The notes beneath the pieces were generated by a model that ran no database searches, was not told where the DNA came from, and worked only from the letters and a program-made list of their open reading frames with translations. A DNA stretch of 64,000 nucleotides, from assembly GCF_900113575.1 (NCBI RefSeq), contig NZ_FOPV01000001.1, forward strand, positions 1-64,000, given 5' to 3'. The stretch comes from Nitrosospira sp. Nsp14. Lineage in GTDB: Bacteria > Pseudomonadota > Gammaproteobacteria > Burkholderiales > Nitrosomonadaceae. The position numbers and the translations under genes are program-made. Shown one piece after another: positions 8,853 through 17,335 of the stretch. Every line of letters begins with the position of its first letter. Within the stretch, counting starts at the first letter, position 1.

Positions 8853-10844
8853 ATGGCTAGACCGAAAAAAGTAGATACATCGACAGGCTCGTTCTTTGAG
8901 GAAGACTATCTTGTTCGGTCCCTTGGACGAATCGCCCATGATTCCGAAGTGGCACTAACGGAGTTGGTCGCAAATGCGTGGGACGCCGGAGCCTCGCTTG
9001 TGGACATAACTGTGCCAGGCATTCGGGGCACAGGGCTGGTGGTTCAAGACGATGGGCATGGCATGAGCGCCGCTCAGTTCAAGGGGCGATGGATGCGGTT
9101 GGGATACGACCGTATCAAGCACCAAGGCGTGCAAGTGGAGTTCCCGCCTGATCGTTCCACTTGGCGACGCAAGGCATACGGGCGAAATGGCGTGGGACGG
9201 CATGGCCTTCTGTGCTTCGCAGATCAATACGCCGTGGAGACTTGGCGCGAAGGCAAAGGTGCTGGGTTCGAGATCGGCACCCAGAGCAGCGAGACCCCAT
9301 TTCGGATAACAAAGGAGTCGTCGTTCTTGCGGCAAGGCAGCGGGACGCGATTGTCGGTGGTGGTGAAGCGGCATCTTCCCGATCCTGATCGAATCCGGGA
9401 AATCCTGTCGGCCCGATTCCTGCACGATCCGCAATTCGTCGTCAGGGTCAATGGTCAATCGGTGTCGTTGGCCGATCAGTCGGGGCTCATCGAAAGAATG
9501 CCGCTCAACATCGCTGGTTGCCGGGAGGCAGAAGCATTCGTGGTCGATTCCACCCGAGCCGCGAAATCCACTATCTATCAGGGTATCGCCTTTTGGGTAA
9601 ATGGACGCCTTGTGGGCTCGCCAAGCTGGGTGGTCGGATCGGAGGCCGTCATCGACGGGCGCGCTCGGTTCGCCAAACGCTATTCCATCGTGGTGAAGAC
9701 CGACGATGGCTGGACCAGCGAGGTCGAGGCAGATTGGGCTCGATTCAAGGCAGGCTCGAAGACCGAGGCGCTCTTTGAGGCCGTGCGCCAATACGCCCAA
9801 GAAGTCCTCGGCAAGCTGTCCACGAACTTGGTCGAGGAAAGCTCCGAGGAAGCTTTGGTCCGCAATCGCGAGGACTTCAAGGGACTCTCTCAGCTTGGAC
9901 GCATCGAGGTCGCGAGCTTTGCGCGCGATCTCGTCACGGCCAACCCGACTGTGCATCCGGACACGCTGTCCGCCGCAGTGCAGGCGTTGATCAATTTGGA
10001 GAAGTCTCGAGGCGGGGCCGGTCTTCTTGAAAAGCTTACCAAGCTGGATGATTCCGATATTGAAGGACTCGACCGACTACTGAGCCAATGGACGGTCAGG
10101 GATGCGTTGTCGGTACTCGACGAGATCGACCATCGCTTGGCTGTGGTAACGGCAATCGAGAAGCTTTGCGGCGATCCCGCGACAGACGAGTTGCATACGC
10201 TCCACCCCTTGGTGACTCAGGCTCGCTGGCTTTTTGGCCCTGAGTTTGACAGCAGCGAATACGCGTCCAACGTGAGCCTTCGGACAGCCACAGAAAAAAT
10301 ATTCGACAAGCGAGTTTCGCCGAGGGCATTCGTGAATGCGCGGCAACGACCCGACATCGTCGTGCTGGCTGATGCGACGTGTTCGGTGGTGGGCACAGAG
10401 TCCTTTGACTCGACCAACGCAAATTTAATGCGCATCCAGGACGTGTTGATCATCGAGCTCAAAAAGGGGAAATCCGCTATCGGCCGCGAAGAGATGAACC
10501 AGGCCGACGGATATGTGCAAGACTTCTTGGGCAGCGGAGCCTTGGATGGCGCCCCCATGTTCCGAGCCTTCGTAGTTGGTTACGAAATCGCAGCCAAGAC
10601 CTCGCGTGAAAAGGAAATCAAGGAGGATGGCGTTCTCCGTGGACGAGTGATTGCCACCACCTACGGTCAACTCACACGGACAGCCCATCAGCGACTCTTT
10701 CGCCTTAAAGAGCGGGTTCCGGCGCGCTACGAAGATGTTTCGGGAGCGGATCTTTCCGCTCGAGTGATGCAGTCCGCGAGCCAGGCCAACCTAGTGCTAG
10801 TCGAGGCTGCGGCGACGAAGGAGGCGTGCGTTGGAAACCTTTGA
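8853..10844 (+). CDS. GHKL ATPase fused to a PD-(D/E)XK-type nuclease domain; candidate defence protein
   Basis: A 663-residue protein with two recognisable ends. The N-terminal region is a GHKL (gyrase/Hsp90/histidine kinase/MutL) ATPase: N-box ELVANAWDAGA at residues 37-47, DDGHGM at 66-71, and the lid motif GRNGVGRHG at 110-118. The middle (about 200-480) is an S5-like and helical region without a family I can name. The C-terminal region carries a PD-(D/E)XK nuclease pattern: RPDIVV with Asp501, IIELKKG with Glu535 and Lys537, then Gln550 and a YVQ segment, similar in layout to Shedu/DUF4263 nucleases. A ribosome binding site GGGGAG precedes the ATG. It lies next to a tRNA-integrase remnant and overlaps the next gene by 14 bp. 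A role in phage or plasmid defence is inference; other nucleic-acid roles are possible. Confidence 0.8.
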   Translation: MARPKKVDTSTGSFFEEDYLVRSLGRIAHDSEVALTELVANAWDAGASLVDITVPGIRGTGLVVQDDGHGMSAAQFKGRWMRLGYDRIKHQGVQVEFPPDRSTWRRKAYGRNGVGRHGLLCFADQYAVETWREGKGAGFEIGTQSSETPFRITKESSFLRQGSGTRLSVVVKRHLPDPDRIREILSARFLHDPQFVVRVNGQSVSLADQSGLIERMPLNIAGCREAEAFVVDSTRAAKSTIYQGIAFWVNGRLVGSPSWVVGSEAVIDGRARFAKRYSIVVKTDDGWTSEVEADWARFKAGSKTEALFEAVRQYAQEVLGKLSTNLVEESSEEALVRNREDFKGLSQLGRIEVASFARDLVTANPTVHPDTLSAAVQALINLEKSRGGAGLLEKLTKLDDSDIEGLDRLLSQWTVRDALSVLDEIDHRLAVVTAIEKLCGDPATDELHTLHPLVTQARWLFGPEFDSSEYASNVSLRTATEKIFDKRVSPRAFVNARQRPDIVVLADATCSVVGTESFDSTNANLMRIQDVLIIELKKGKSAIGREEMNQADGYVQDFLGSGALDGAPMFRAFVVGYEIAAKTSREKEIKEDGVLRGRVIATTYGQLTRTAHQRLFRLKERVPARYEDVSGADLSARVMQSASQANLVLVEAAATKEACVGNL

Positions 10845-11235
10845 CATTGACCACCCATTGGTCGGAACGGGACGGGTGTTTCCAAGCAACATCGAACAGA
10901 TGGACTGGACGGGAGACCACGAAACCTCGTCCTGCTATCCCGCTCGGATTGAATCGGATGGCTTCTTGATGGAGAAGCCCATTCCCGTGGATCACCCTGG
11001 ACGGATCAGTTCATGTCTCAATGGTATTCGTGGAGCGATTGATGCAATCCGTTTGTGCGATCCAGTGATTTACGCAGTTGATCTCAACGGGTTAGAGCGC
11101 ATAGAGTACCAAACCGTCACATCCGTCAATCCCGATTTAAAACTGATGTACTCCCATTACGTTCGCATACTGCTTATGCGTCCGAAGCGGTTTCCCGCTT
11201 ACTCTTTACCATTCCGGCGGCACACTGATTTTTGA
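10831..11235 (+). CDS. Unknown 134-residue protein overlapping the GHKL-nuclease gene
   Basis: The frame opens with TTG at 10831, fourteen bases before the end of the preceding gene, and runs to TGA at 11233-11235. The first 75 or so residues (METFDIDHPLVGTGRVFPSN onward) have the same base and codon character as the GHKL gene, which supports translational coupling. The last part, after about residue 75, changes to a less GC-rich sequence and looks like a possible junction, so the protein may be a truncated partner. No family is recognised. The start codon and even the reality of the full length are uncertain. Confidence 0.5.
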   Translation: METFDIDHPLVGTGRVFPSNIEQMDWTGDHETSSCYPARIESDGFLMEKPIPVDHPGRISSCLNGIRGAIDAIRLCDPVIYAVDLNGLERIEYQTVTSVNPDLKLMYSHYVRILLMRPKRFPAYSLPFRRHTDF

Positions 11236-11445
11236 GGCCCCAATAGGCTAGGACAATCTGCTCGATCCATCCGCGGCCGTGCATCCCTCTACCAAAGTTT
11301 GCCGCCAACTGCCGCACCAGCAGATCACGTCCTGATGCATCCCGCCTAAATCGCACTTTTACATATGCCCGCCTTCCTAATGTCGTCACATTCGGGGCCG
11401 AATATAGCCTTGGCCATGGTTAACCCCGAGTAGTATCCTTCACAT
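11236..11445. other. Non-coding stretch at the right edge of the tRNA-Phe accessory segment
   Basis: This 210-bp gap between the accessory genes and the diguanylate cyclase holds no supported gene. At 11408-11416 it has CCTTGGCCA, identical to nine bases of the tRNA-Phe 3' end (8292-8300). This could be a worn right attachment site or chance. A 71-codon minus-strand frame (11174-11389) is present but unsupported. Confidence 0.3.
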
Positions 11446-12831
11446 ATGGATATAAAAACTCACGCACCTCTGACGGGATTTATAAATCACCTGCTCGACG
11501 CCATTTGCGTTGTTGATAGAGAGGGGCGTTTTATCTTTGTCAGTGCAGCATGCGAGCGCATTTTTGGCTACACGCAGAAAGAAATGATCGGTAAGGCTAT
11601 GTTAGAGATGGTGGTACCCGAGGATAGAGCGATAACTCTCCAAGCCGCCAATGAAATCATGTCAGGGCATCCCAAACTTGATTTTGAGAACCGCTATATA
11701 CGCAAGGATGGACAAGTGGTGCACATTATGTGGTCAGCACGCTGGTCGGAAACCGATCGGGTGAGGATTGCTGTTGCTCGAGACATCACCGAGCGCAAGC
11801 AGGCTGAATCACTGCAGGCGGCGCTCTACGCCATTTCTGAAGCTGCGCATAATGCTGAGGATCTACCCTCTTTGTTTCAGCTAATTCATCAAATAATCGG
11901 CAAGCTGCTGTCAGCAACAAATTTTTCCGTGGCGATGTACGATGAGAGAAATGATCAGCTGAGCTTTCCCTATTACAGCGGTGACCACGGCGAGGCGTCC
12001 GAACTGCAGCAAACAGCCGTAGGTGCTCTCTGCGCAGAAGTCATTCGTACTAGACAGCCCCTGCTGCTGGGGTCTGAGTCGCTGGCCACCGTTCCCGAGG
12101 GATTAAGAGCTATCAGCGATAGTAATGTGGTGTGCTGGCTGGTCGTCCCGCTCAACTCGCATACGGGTACTATTGGTGCCCTGATTTTGAAAGGCAACTC
12201 AGACGGAGCGCGCTACACCAAAAAGGACAAGGAACTGCTGCAATTCGTCTCCACCCAAGTTGCCACTGCTATCGAGCGAAAACAGTTGCACGCCCGACTA
12301 AAACACATGGCGCAATACGACGGCTTGACGGGGCTACCCAACCGGGGACTTTTATATGATCGCCTGAAAATGGCGCTCGCAAGAACACGACGGGAACAAG
12401 GACAAATGGCCGTGCTCTACCTGGACTTGAACAATTTCAAGCAAGTCAATGACTCTTTGGGTCATGCTGCAGGAGATGAGTTGCTGCAAGAGGTTGCCAA
12501 TCGCCTAAAGCAGTGCCTGCGCGGTTTGGATACGGTCGCGCGCATGGGCGGTGATGAGTTTGTGGTGCTGCTCGAAAACATCCGGTTGCCTGAGCACGCC
12601 TCGAATATCGCCAAAAAAATCCGCAGTGTTATCAGCCAACCCATCAAAATAGAAGGCCGCAGCTTGTGCATGCTACCAAGCATAGGAATTGCGCTCTACC
12701 CTGATCATGGTGACGAGGCGCAACAACTTCTCCGACATGCTGACGAGGCTATGTATTTGGAGAAAAAGAACAGTGATAACGGCCTTGCAAAGGGCGTTTA
12801 TAACAGCGTCCGCACGAAATCGGCATCTTAA
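11446..12831 (+). CDS. PAS-GAF-GGDEF diguanylate cyclase
   Basis: Synthesises the second messenger cyclic di-GMP from two GTP, controlling the switch between motile and surface-attached life. The 461-residue protein has a PAS sensor at about residues 10-120 ending in the DITERKQAE linker, a GAF domain at about 130-280, and a GGDEF domain at 290-450. GGDEF at 368-372 is intact, and an RxxD allosteric inhibition site (R359-D362) lies five residues before it, so both activity and product feedback are expected. There is no EAL or HD-GYP domain and no membrane segment, so it is probably cytoplasmic. It follows the accessory segment and is not in an evident operon. Confidence 0.93.
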   Translation: MDIKTHAPLTGFINHLLDAICVVDREGRFIFVSAACERIFGYTQKEMIGKAMLEMVVPEDRAITLQAANEIMSGHPKLDFENRYIRKDGQVVHIMWSARWSETDRVRIAVARDITERKQAESLQAALYAISEAAHNAEDLPSLFQLIHQIIGKLLSATNFSVAMYDERNDQLSFPYYSGDHGEASELQQTAVGALCAEVIRTRQPLLLGSESLATVPEGLRAISDSNVVCWLVVPLNSHTGTIGALILKGNSDGARYTKKDKELLQFVSTQVATAIERKQLHARLKHMAQYDGLTGLPNRGLLYDRLKMALARTRREQGQMAVLYLDLNNFKQVNDSLGHAAGDELLQEVANRLKQCLRGLDTVARMGGDEFVVLLENIRLPEHASNIAKKIRSVISQPIKIEGRSLCMLPSIGIALYPDHGDEAQQLLRHADEAMYLEKKNSDNGLAKGVYNSVRTKSAS

Positions 12832-13101
12832 AAGAGGAGTTTGCCCGTGAGGGATCTGGGAGCGAATTACAAACTATAAGGTGCTCCCAGATAAACTCTT
12901 GCCGTTAGCGCAAAAGATAAAGTCATCGTCTCTCCCAATTGAAGAATTACAGGTGAAGTGCGAGCATTTACTCGGCAGATGGTAGGCAGGCTCCAAGTCA
13001 GCGGCTCAGGTACGATTCCCCCGGTGAATACTGGTAGTATGGGGCTGTAAAAAACCAATACGTCAGTGTCTCGGTAAGTTAAGAATTCGCACAAAGCCTA
13101 T

Positions 13102-13587
13102 ATGCCCAAGAAAAGCGCCGGCATCCTCCCCTTCCGCAGACAACCTGGTCGCCTGGAGGTGTTGCTTGTCCATCCAGGCGGGCCATTTTGGGCAAAAAAA
13201 GACCTGGGATCCTGGTCAATTGCAAAAGGCGAGTACGAGGAAAGCGAAGAACCTTTTCAGGCTGCCTTACGGGAATTCTTTGAAGAAACCGGGCACCAGC
13301 CAGCTGGGCCGTTTTTGCCGCTTGCGGAGCGGAAGCAGCCCGGGGGCAAGCTCGTTTTAGCATGGGCAACTGAATCGGACTGGGATCCGTCGAGCCTGGT
13401 TTCAAATAATTTCACCTTGGAATGGCCCAAGAACTCAGGGCGAATCAGTGAGTTTCCCGAGGTGGATCGCGCCGAATGGTTCGAAATAGCTGAAGCCGCG
13501 CGACGAATTCGCCCCGGGCAGCAAGGCTTTCTTTATGAGCTATATGAGAAGCTTACGGGAAAGCATCTAGAAGAGTTCACGAGCTAA
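13102..13587 (+). CDS. Nudix hydrolase
   Basis: A 161-residue cytosolic pyrophosphohydrolase. The Nudix box is complete, from GEYEESEEPFQAALREFFEE through the TG that closes it at about residues 43-65 (G-x5-E-x7-REx2EE-x-G form), and binds the divalent metals. The N-terminal KKSAGILPFRR and the WPKNSG/EFPEVDRAEWF segments match the DR1025/NTP-pyrophosphohydrolase group often annotated as NUDIX domain-containing protein; the substrate cannot be read from sequence. It stands alone, with 270 bp of non-coding DNA before it and the convergent acyltransferase gene after it. Confidence 0.9.
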   Translation: MPKKSAGILPFRRQPGRLEVLLVHPGGPFWAKKDLGSWSIAKGEYEESEEPFQAALREFFEETGHQPAGPFLPLAERKQPGGKLVLAWATESDWDPSSLVSNNFTLEWPKNSGRISEFPEVDRAEWFEIAEAARRIRPGQQGFLYELYEKLTGKHLEEFTS

Positions 13588-13639
13588 GCCAATGATTCGC
13601 TTGCCGGACTGTTTCCTTTTTTATTTCGGTTGACGCGAT

Positions 13640-14749
13640 TTATATTCCAAGTTTCGGACCTCGGCCTACAGAAACAACCGCATTTTTAGTTCTCGTCCAG
13701 ACACCCGCGCGGTGGCTCCAGGCGCTCTCGATCCATCTGAAAAACAGCGCACCGCCGAGGATACTTATACCAAAAGCCAATATCAGCCCGAACGCATTCG
13801 CAACAGGGTGTGCCGGGAAAAAATGAAAGAATGTTGCATTGACCACCAGGCACAGCGGGAAGTGAACCAGAAAAACGGAGTAGGAAATACGCCCCAAGGA
13901 AGTTAAGAAACTCGGCACGGGCAAGCTTTCCAGCAAGGAGCCATGTTGCCTCGCCAGCCCCAGCATCAGCATTACGACTCCAGCAACCGCTATTCGGACA
14001 CGGAAATCTACCAGCAAAGCGGCGATGACCACCAGGGCCAGCGCCAGGAGCCAGAGATTACGCCGCCGCATACCCGAGATCCAATAGATTAGAATTCCAA
14101 GACCGAACGAGCCAAAAAAATAAAAAGCTGTTTCATCCAGCGATTTATCGCGGTTGAATATAAACAGCGAGGCCAGGGTTAAACTCGCAATCAGGATCAA
14201 CCCGCCTCCTTTCAGGTTTGGGCGCCAATGCTGGATCTGTCCGGACAGCCAAAGCAGGATTACCGTAATGGCGAACAACTGGAAATCGATGGCCACGTAC
14301 CAGATGCCGGCTGATAACACCTCTTGATCCAGCAAGTCCTGAAGCAGCAGGGCATGTGCCAGAAGCTGAAAAGGACCAACGGTAACCGGGATCGACTCGT
14401 GCACCATCCAGATTCTTGCAAGCGCTGCGCATCCAATTGCCAGGATCAGTGCAGCCAGATACGGCACGACCAGTCTGAAGTAGCGCCGCTTGATTGCCTG
14501 AATGGGATGAGGTACGAGCAATTCGCCATCGGGCGCGTGTCTTCCGGCAAACAGAAAGCCCGCAACAACAAAAAAAACCGGTACGGCCATTCTCCCGTAT
14601 TCATACATCCCATCGATCAATGCGGGAAAAAGCGGGTAGGCAATCTGCGACATGGGCCCGTAGGCGGCAAGATGGTGCGCCACTATCATCAGGCAGGCGA
14701 TGGCCTTGAGCGCATCCAGAAGAGGCATCCTGGAAAGACTAGCATGCAT
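13640..14749 (-). CDS. Acyltransferase 3 family membrane protein (OafA/YrhL-like)
   Basis: A 369-residue integral membrane protein with about ten hydrophobic segments. The family moves acyl, usually acetyl, groups onto sugars of surface polysaccharides. The N-terminal block LDALKAIACLMIVAHHLAAYG (residues about 10-30) holds the conserved His pair of the family, and RISYSVFLVHFP near residues 285-297 is the other signature. There are no glycosyltransferases nearby, so the acceptor is unknown. The start could be the ATG at 14749 or the internal Met8. Confidence 0.88.
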   Translation of the reverse strand: MHASLSRMPLLDALKAIACLMIVAHHLAAYGPMSQIAYPLFPALIDGMYEYGRMAVPVFFVVAGFLFAGRHAPDGELLVPHPIQAIKRRYFRLVVPYLAALILAIGCAALARIWMVHESIPVTVGPFQLLAHALLLQDLLDQEVLSAGIWYVAIDFQLFAITVILLWLSGQIQHWRPNLKGGGLILIASLTLASLFIFNRDKSLDETAFYFFGSFGLGILIYWISGMRRRNLWLLALALVVIAALLVDFRVRIAVAGVVMLMLGLARQHGSLLESLPVPSFLTSLGRISYSVFLVHFPLCLVVNATFFHFFPAHPVANAFGLILAFGISILGGALFFRWIESAWSHRAGVWTRTKNAVVSVGRGPKLGI

Positions 14750-15281
14750 GTTGTTTGTATCCGCCCGAAGAGACTGGCGCAGGGTCGTGAGCGTGGCCCT
14801 TGCGGGATAAATGCCAAGCTCGCCCCAACCTGTAACGGGGCCCGATCAGCGAGGAGAAACAGGAACAGAACCGCGACACGTTGATGTCCAGAATTATTGT
14901 CGGACTTTTTGCCGGACTAATCTTTCGTCATAGCGACGATTCTTACTAGTCGAAAGCGATTATTTTATTTGAATTTACCTTGCCACGGTATGCTCAGCAG
15001 ATAAAAAAGGCGAGGAGTTCTCGTGACAAGTCCAATTTTGCCGGAAACAGCGCGAAATAGAGCCTAAGCAGCTGATTTATAGCTACAGATCTTGTCCGCC
15101 GCTACAAATTCTTCGCGTGATAGCACGGTTGGGCTATAGCCAATAAGCAATAAGCCTATTACATATTTGTTTCTCCTGGTGGATGATAACAATCGGTATA
15201 AAAGAGCACAGCATATGGAAAGGGCTGTATTGCTCGAATATCCCGATCAAATCGTCATGTTCATGCCAAAGGAGAAGAATA
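14750..15281. other. Intergenic region between the acyltransferase and the PEP-CTERM gene
   Basis: About 530 bp between divergently oriented genes, containing both their promoters. It is AT-rich around 14950-15000. A near-palindrome TTGGGCTATAGCCAA is present around 15128-15142. I see no gene and no convincing RNA. Confidence 0.4.
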
Positions 15282-15899
15282 ATGAACGTAAAAATAAAAG
15301 CACTTGTGGCTGCGTTAGTTTTTGCAGGGTCGATCTCTGCAGCGTCGGCCGCGGGCGTTATCACCGATGTTACGATAAACGATGGCGCAGGGGGTACATT
15401 TGATCTTACTAATCTCGGTACCGACCCAAATGTGCTGGATCTTTCCAAAGCCTTTAGCAGCCTCGCTCCGATCACCCTGACTTTTACGGTTGGCCATACC
15501 AATGGAGGAGGCGGGAATCCTTACGTGGTAACGGAGACGATTACCAACAACACAAATTACACCTGGGTGGACTATCACTTCGCCATCACGGAACCAACAA
15601 CAGGGGGTCAAGGAGTCGTATTTACCAATTTCAACAATTCCACCCTGACTGGCTTTACGCTCGACTCAGCGCCTTCGAGCGGCCCCCGCAATCTTAACTT
15701 TACCGGCCAACTGGATCATTCTGGTGTTGCTACTGCAACTTTCTCACTGAGCCCATTTGACCCCGGCGCGGGAAATACTGCGACCTTCACGCTGACCCAG
15801 GTCCCGACCATTCCCGAACCCGAAACATACGCCATGCTGCTGGCGGGGCTAGGCCTGATTGGAGCTATGGCTAAGCGCAGAAGTAAAAAAAATACCTGA
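15282..15899 (+). CDS. Secreted PEP-CTERM sorting-signal protein
   Basis: A 205-residue exported protein. It has a signal peptide with cleavage after an ASA motif (about residues 1-24), a Thr/Asn/Gly-rich beta-type body, and a C-terminal sorting signal: PEP at residues 178-180, a hydrophobic helix TYAMLLAGLGLIG, and a basic end KRRSKK. Such proteins are processed by an EpsH/exosortase and become part of the cell surface or biofilm matrix; the exosortase is not in this window. AAGGAG precedes the ATG at 15282, so I preferred this over an upstream in-frame start. An EpsA-type regulator gene converges on it. Confidence 0.9.
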   Translation: MNVKIKALVAALVFAGSISAASAAGVITDVTINDGAGGTFDLTNLGTDPNVLDLSKAFSSLAPITLTFTVGHTNGGGGNPYVVTETITNNTNYTWVDYHFAITEPTTGGQGVVFTNFNNSTLTGFTLDSAPSSGPRNLNFTGQLDHSGVATATFSLSPFDPGAGNTATFTLTQVPTIPEPETYAMLLAGLGLIGAMAKRRSKKNT

Positions 15900-15921
15900 T
15901 CTTTTTGCTCAAAAGCTTCAG

Positions 15922-15942
15922 ACCCCCGCAGATGGCGGGGGT
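15922..15942. terminator. Hairpin between the convergent PEP-CTERM and EpsA-type genes
   Basis: ACCCCCGC and GCGGGGGT form an 8-bp GC stem with a five-base loop 22 bp after the PEP-CTERM stop. The following bases include only a weak T tract, so termination is likely but not certain. Confidence 0.6.
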
Positions 15943-16013
15943 GATCTTATCGTCACGCAGAGTGGCTTGAGGCAGTAGCACGCTTTTCGTCGCTCGCCAC
16001 GTTTAAATCGAAC

Positions 16014-16802
16014 CTACCCTTCTTGTTTGAAGCGATGCGCGATTTTTGCAGCAGCTTGCATACGGTTTGACACATCAAGCACCTTGAAGACATGGCGCAG
16101 GTGATTCTTAACGGTAAATACGCTGATGTCCAGAATGCTCGCAATTTCGAGATTTGTTTTGCCCATTTTCACCCAGTTCATAATCTCTATTTCGCGCTTG
16201 CTTAAGCCGTAGTTTTCGATCGCATTCGGTTGATTTGTAAGTGGAGATTGATTGGGCTGTGGCTCCGTCAGGGGTGTAACCCGGCAAAACGCCGTGTCGA
16301 GATAAGGCAGCAGGATTTGCACCGCACCCAGCGATTCATGCAGCTTTCTTTCCGGACTGAACATTACATAAAGGCAGTCGTGACGCGAGCGTTCGTTGAT
16401 AAGGCCATGTACCAGCAAAGACCGCATGGCTTGCAACGCCTTGCCCAGAGAGCACTGAAGACCATCCCCTTCCAGCAGGAAACCCGATTCGCCAACACCG
16501 AGCGTAAAGGGGGATTTCCCCAGTTCCATCCAGCGGTTGAACAACCCCTGCAGAAGGGGTAGCAGCGCTTGCGGAGTGGAATGCTCGGTTCTTACCCCAG
16601 GTAATGCTGAGACAATATCGTAGGAGATCCGGTTAGCTGTGAAATCGCCCCATGCGGCGATCAGAATTTCGTGCGGCAAGTAATATTGAATGTCTCCCTG
16701 AAGCCACGCAAGTAATTCATTGTGTCGACGTATGCTGTTTGCTTGCGTAATGATGTGGTAGTAACGGTCCAGATTTTCGGGGGATAAGGTAGAGAGATCC
16801 AT
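16014..16802 (-). CDS. epsA: LuxR-family transcriptional regulator, EpsA (PEP-CTERM-associated) type
   Basis: A 262-residue DNA-binding protein. The C-terminal helix-turn-helix (LSKREIEIMNWVKMGKTNLE, followed by a VKNHLRHVFKVLDVSNR segment, about residues 195-250) is a LuxR/FixJ type. The N-terminal half, starting near LSPENLDRYYHIITQA, matches the EpsA regulators that accompany exosortase/exopolysaccharide genes in betaproteobacteria. It is expected to control PEP-CTERM and capsule functions, such as the adjacent convergent gene. I used the ATG at 16802; a GTG at 16814 would add four residues. Confidence 0.85.
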   Translation of the reverse strand: MDLSTLSPENLDRYYHIITQANSIRRHNELLAWLQGDIQYYLPHEILIAAWGDFTANRISYDIVSALPGVRTEHSTPQALLPLLQGLFNRWMELGKSPFTLGVGESGFLLEGDGLQCSLGKALQAMRSLLVHGLINERSRHDCLYVMFSPERKLHESLGAVQILLPYLDTAFCRVTPLTEPQPNQSPLTNQPNAIENYGLSKREIEIMNWVKMGKTNLEIASILDISVFTVKNHLRHVFKVLDVSNRMQAAAKIAHRFKQEG

Positions 16803-17335
16803 GTTATAGGTCACGCTTATATGACTAGCGTTCAGGCAACATAAAGCAAGAGACTTGAATCGCCAATGAATGCTAGCTTCGCAACGGATTATTGTTATAA
16901 AAGACCTGTGGCCACCGCGGCTTGTACCAAAGATTTTTTCGAGCCCGAAGCTCTACCAGCTAAGCCTATCAAGCAATTTATGTGCCTCTTATATAAAACA
17001 TTAACAATCAATCAATTAAATTCTTATATCATTTTTTTTTGTGTCGCTAATGTCAACAATTGCGACAGAATGACGTTCGGATTAACCATGCCTTCTGCCT
17101 GAAATGAGGCTGGTCTGCTGCGAAGCCCGAAGAGTAACTTGATTGAGGGGATGTGCTAATTCGTCTCTGCCGGGCGTGAGAGGTAAGCGATTTATCAGGG
17201 CGCGACTGAAAGCATGCAAAAGCACGTATATTTTTCTTCAAAGCAGAAACTCTTCTAACCGATGGTATTCAAAAGCTTGTAATACTATAATCAGCGAATT
17301 TTCAAATTCTTCACCGGTTGGCCAAATTGTCTTCA
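16803..17335. other. Intergenic region between epsA and hemA
   Basis: About 530 bp between divergent genes. It is notably AT-rich between 16960 and 17050, with a run of eight T. Apart from the hemA promoter candidate at 17263-17291, nothing is recognisable. Short open frames on both strands lack ribosome binding sites. Confidence 0.4.
17263..17291 (+). promoter_or_regulatory. Candidate hemA promoter
   Basis: A perfect -10 TATAAT lies at 17286-17291, 45 bp before the hemA ATG. The -35 position at the 17-bp spacing (TGGTAT, 17263-17268) is poor. Confidence 0.4.

Noticed and set aside
11174-11389. Minus-strand 71-codon frame at the island's edge
   Set aside because: Partly overlaps the plus-strand gene and has no recognised homologue; probably chance.
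12867-13094. Minus-strand 75-codon frame before the Nudix gene
   Set aside because: No family, no ribosome binding site and poor codon character; possibly a remnant, but nothing supports it.
14985-15001. Possible sigma-54 promoter (TTGCCACGGTATGCTC)
   Set aside because: The spacing between the two elements is two bases short of the -24/-12 consensus and the -12 element is imperfect.
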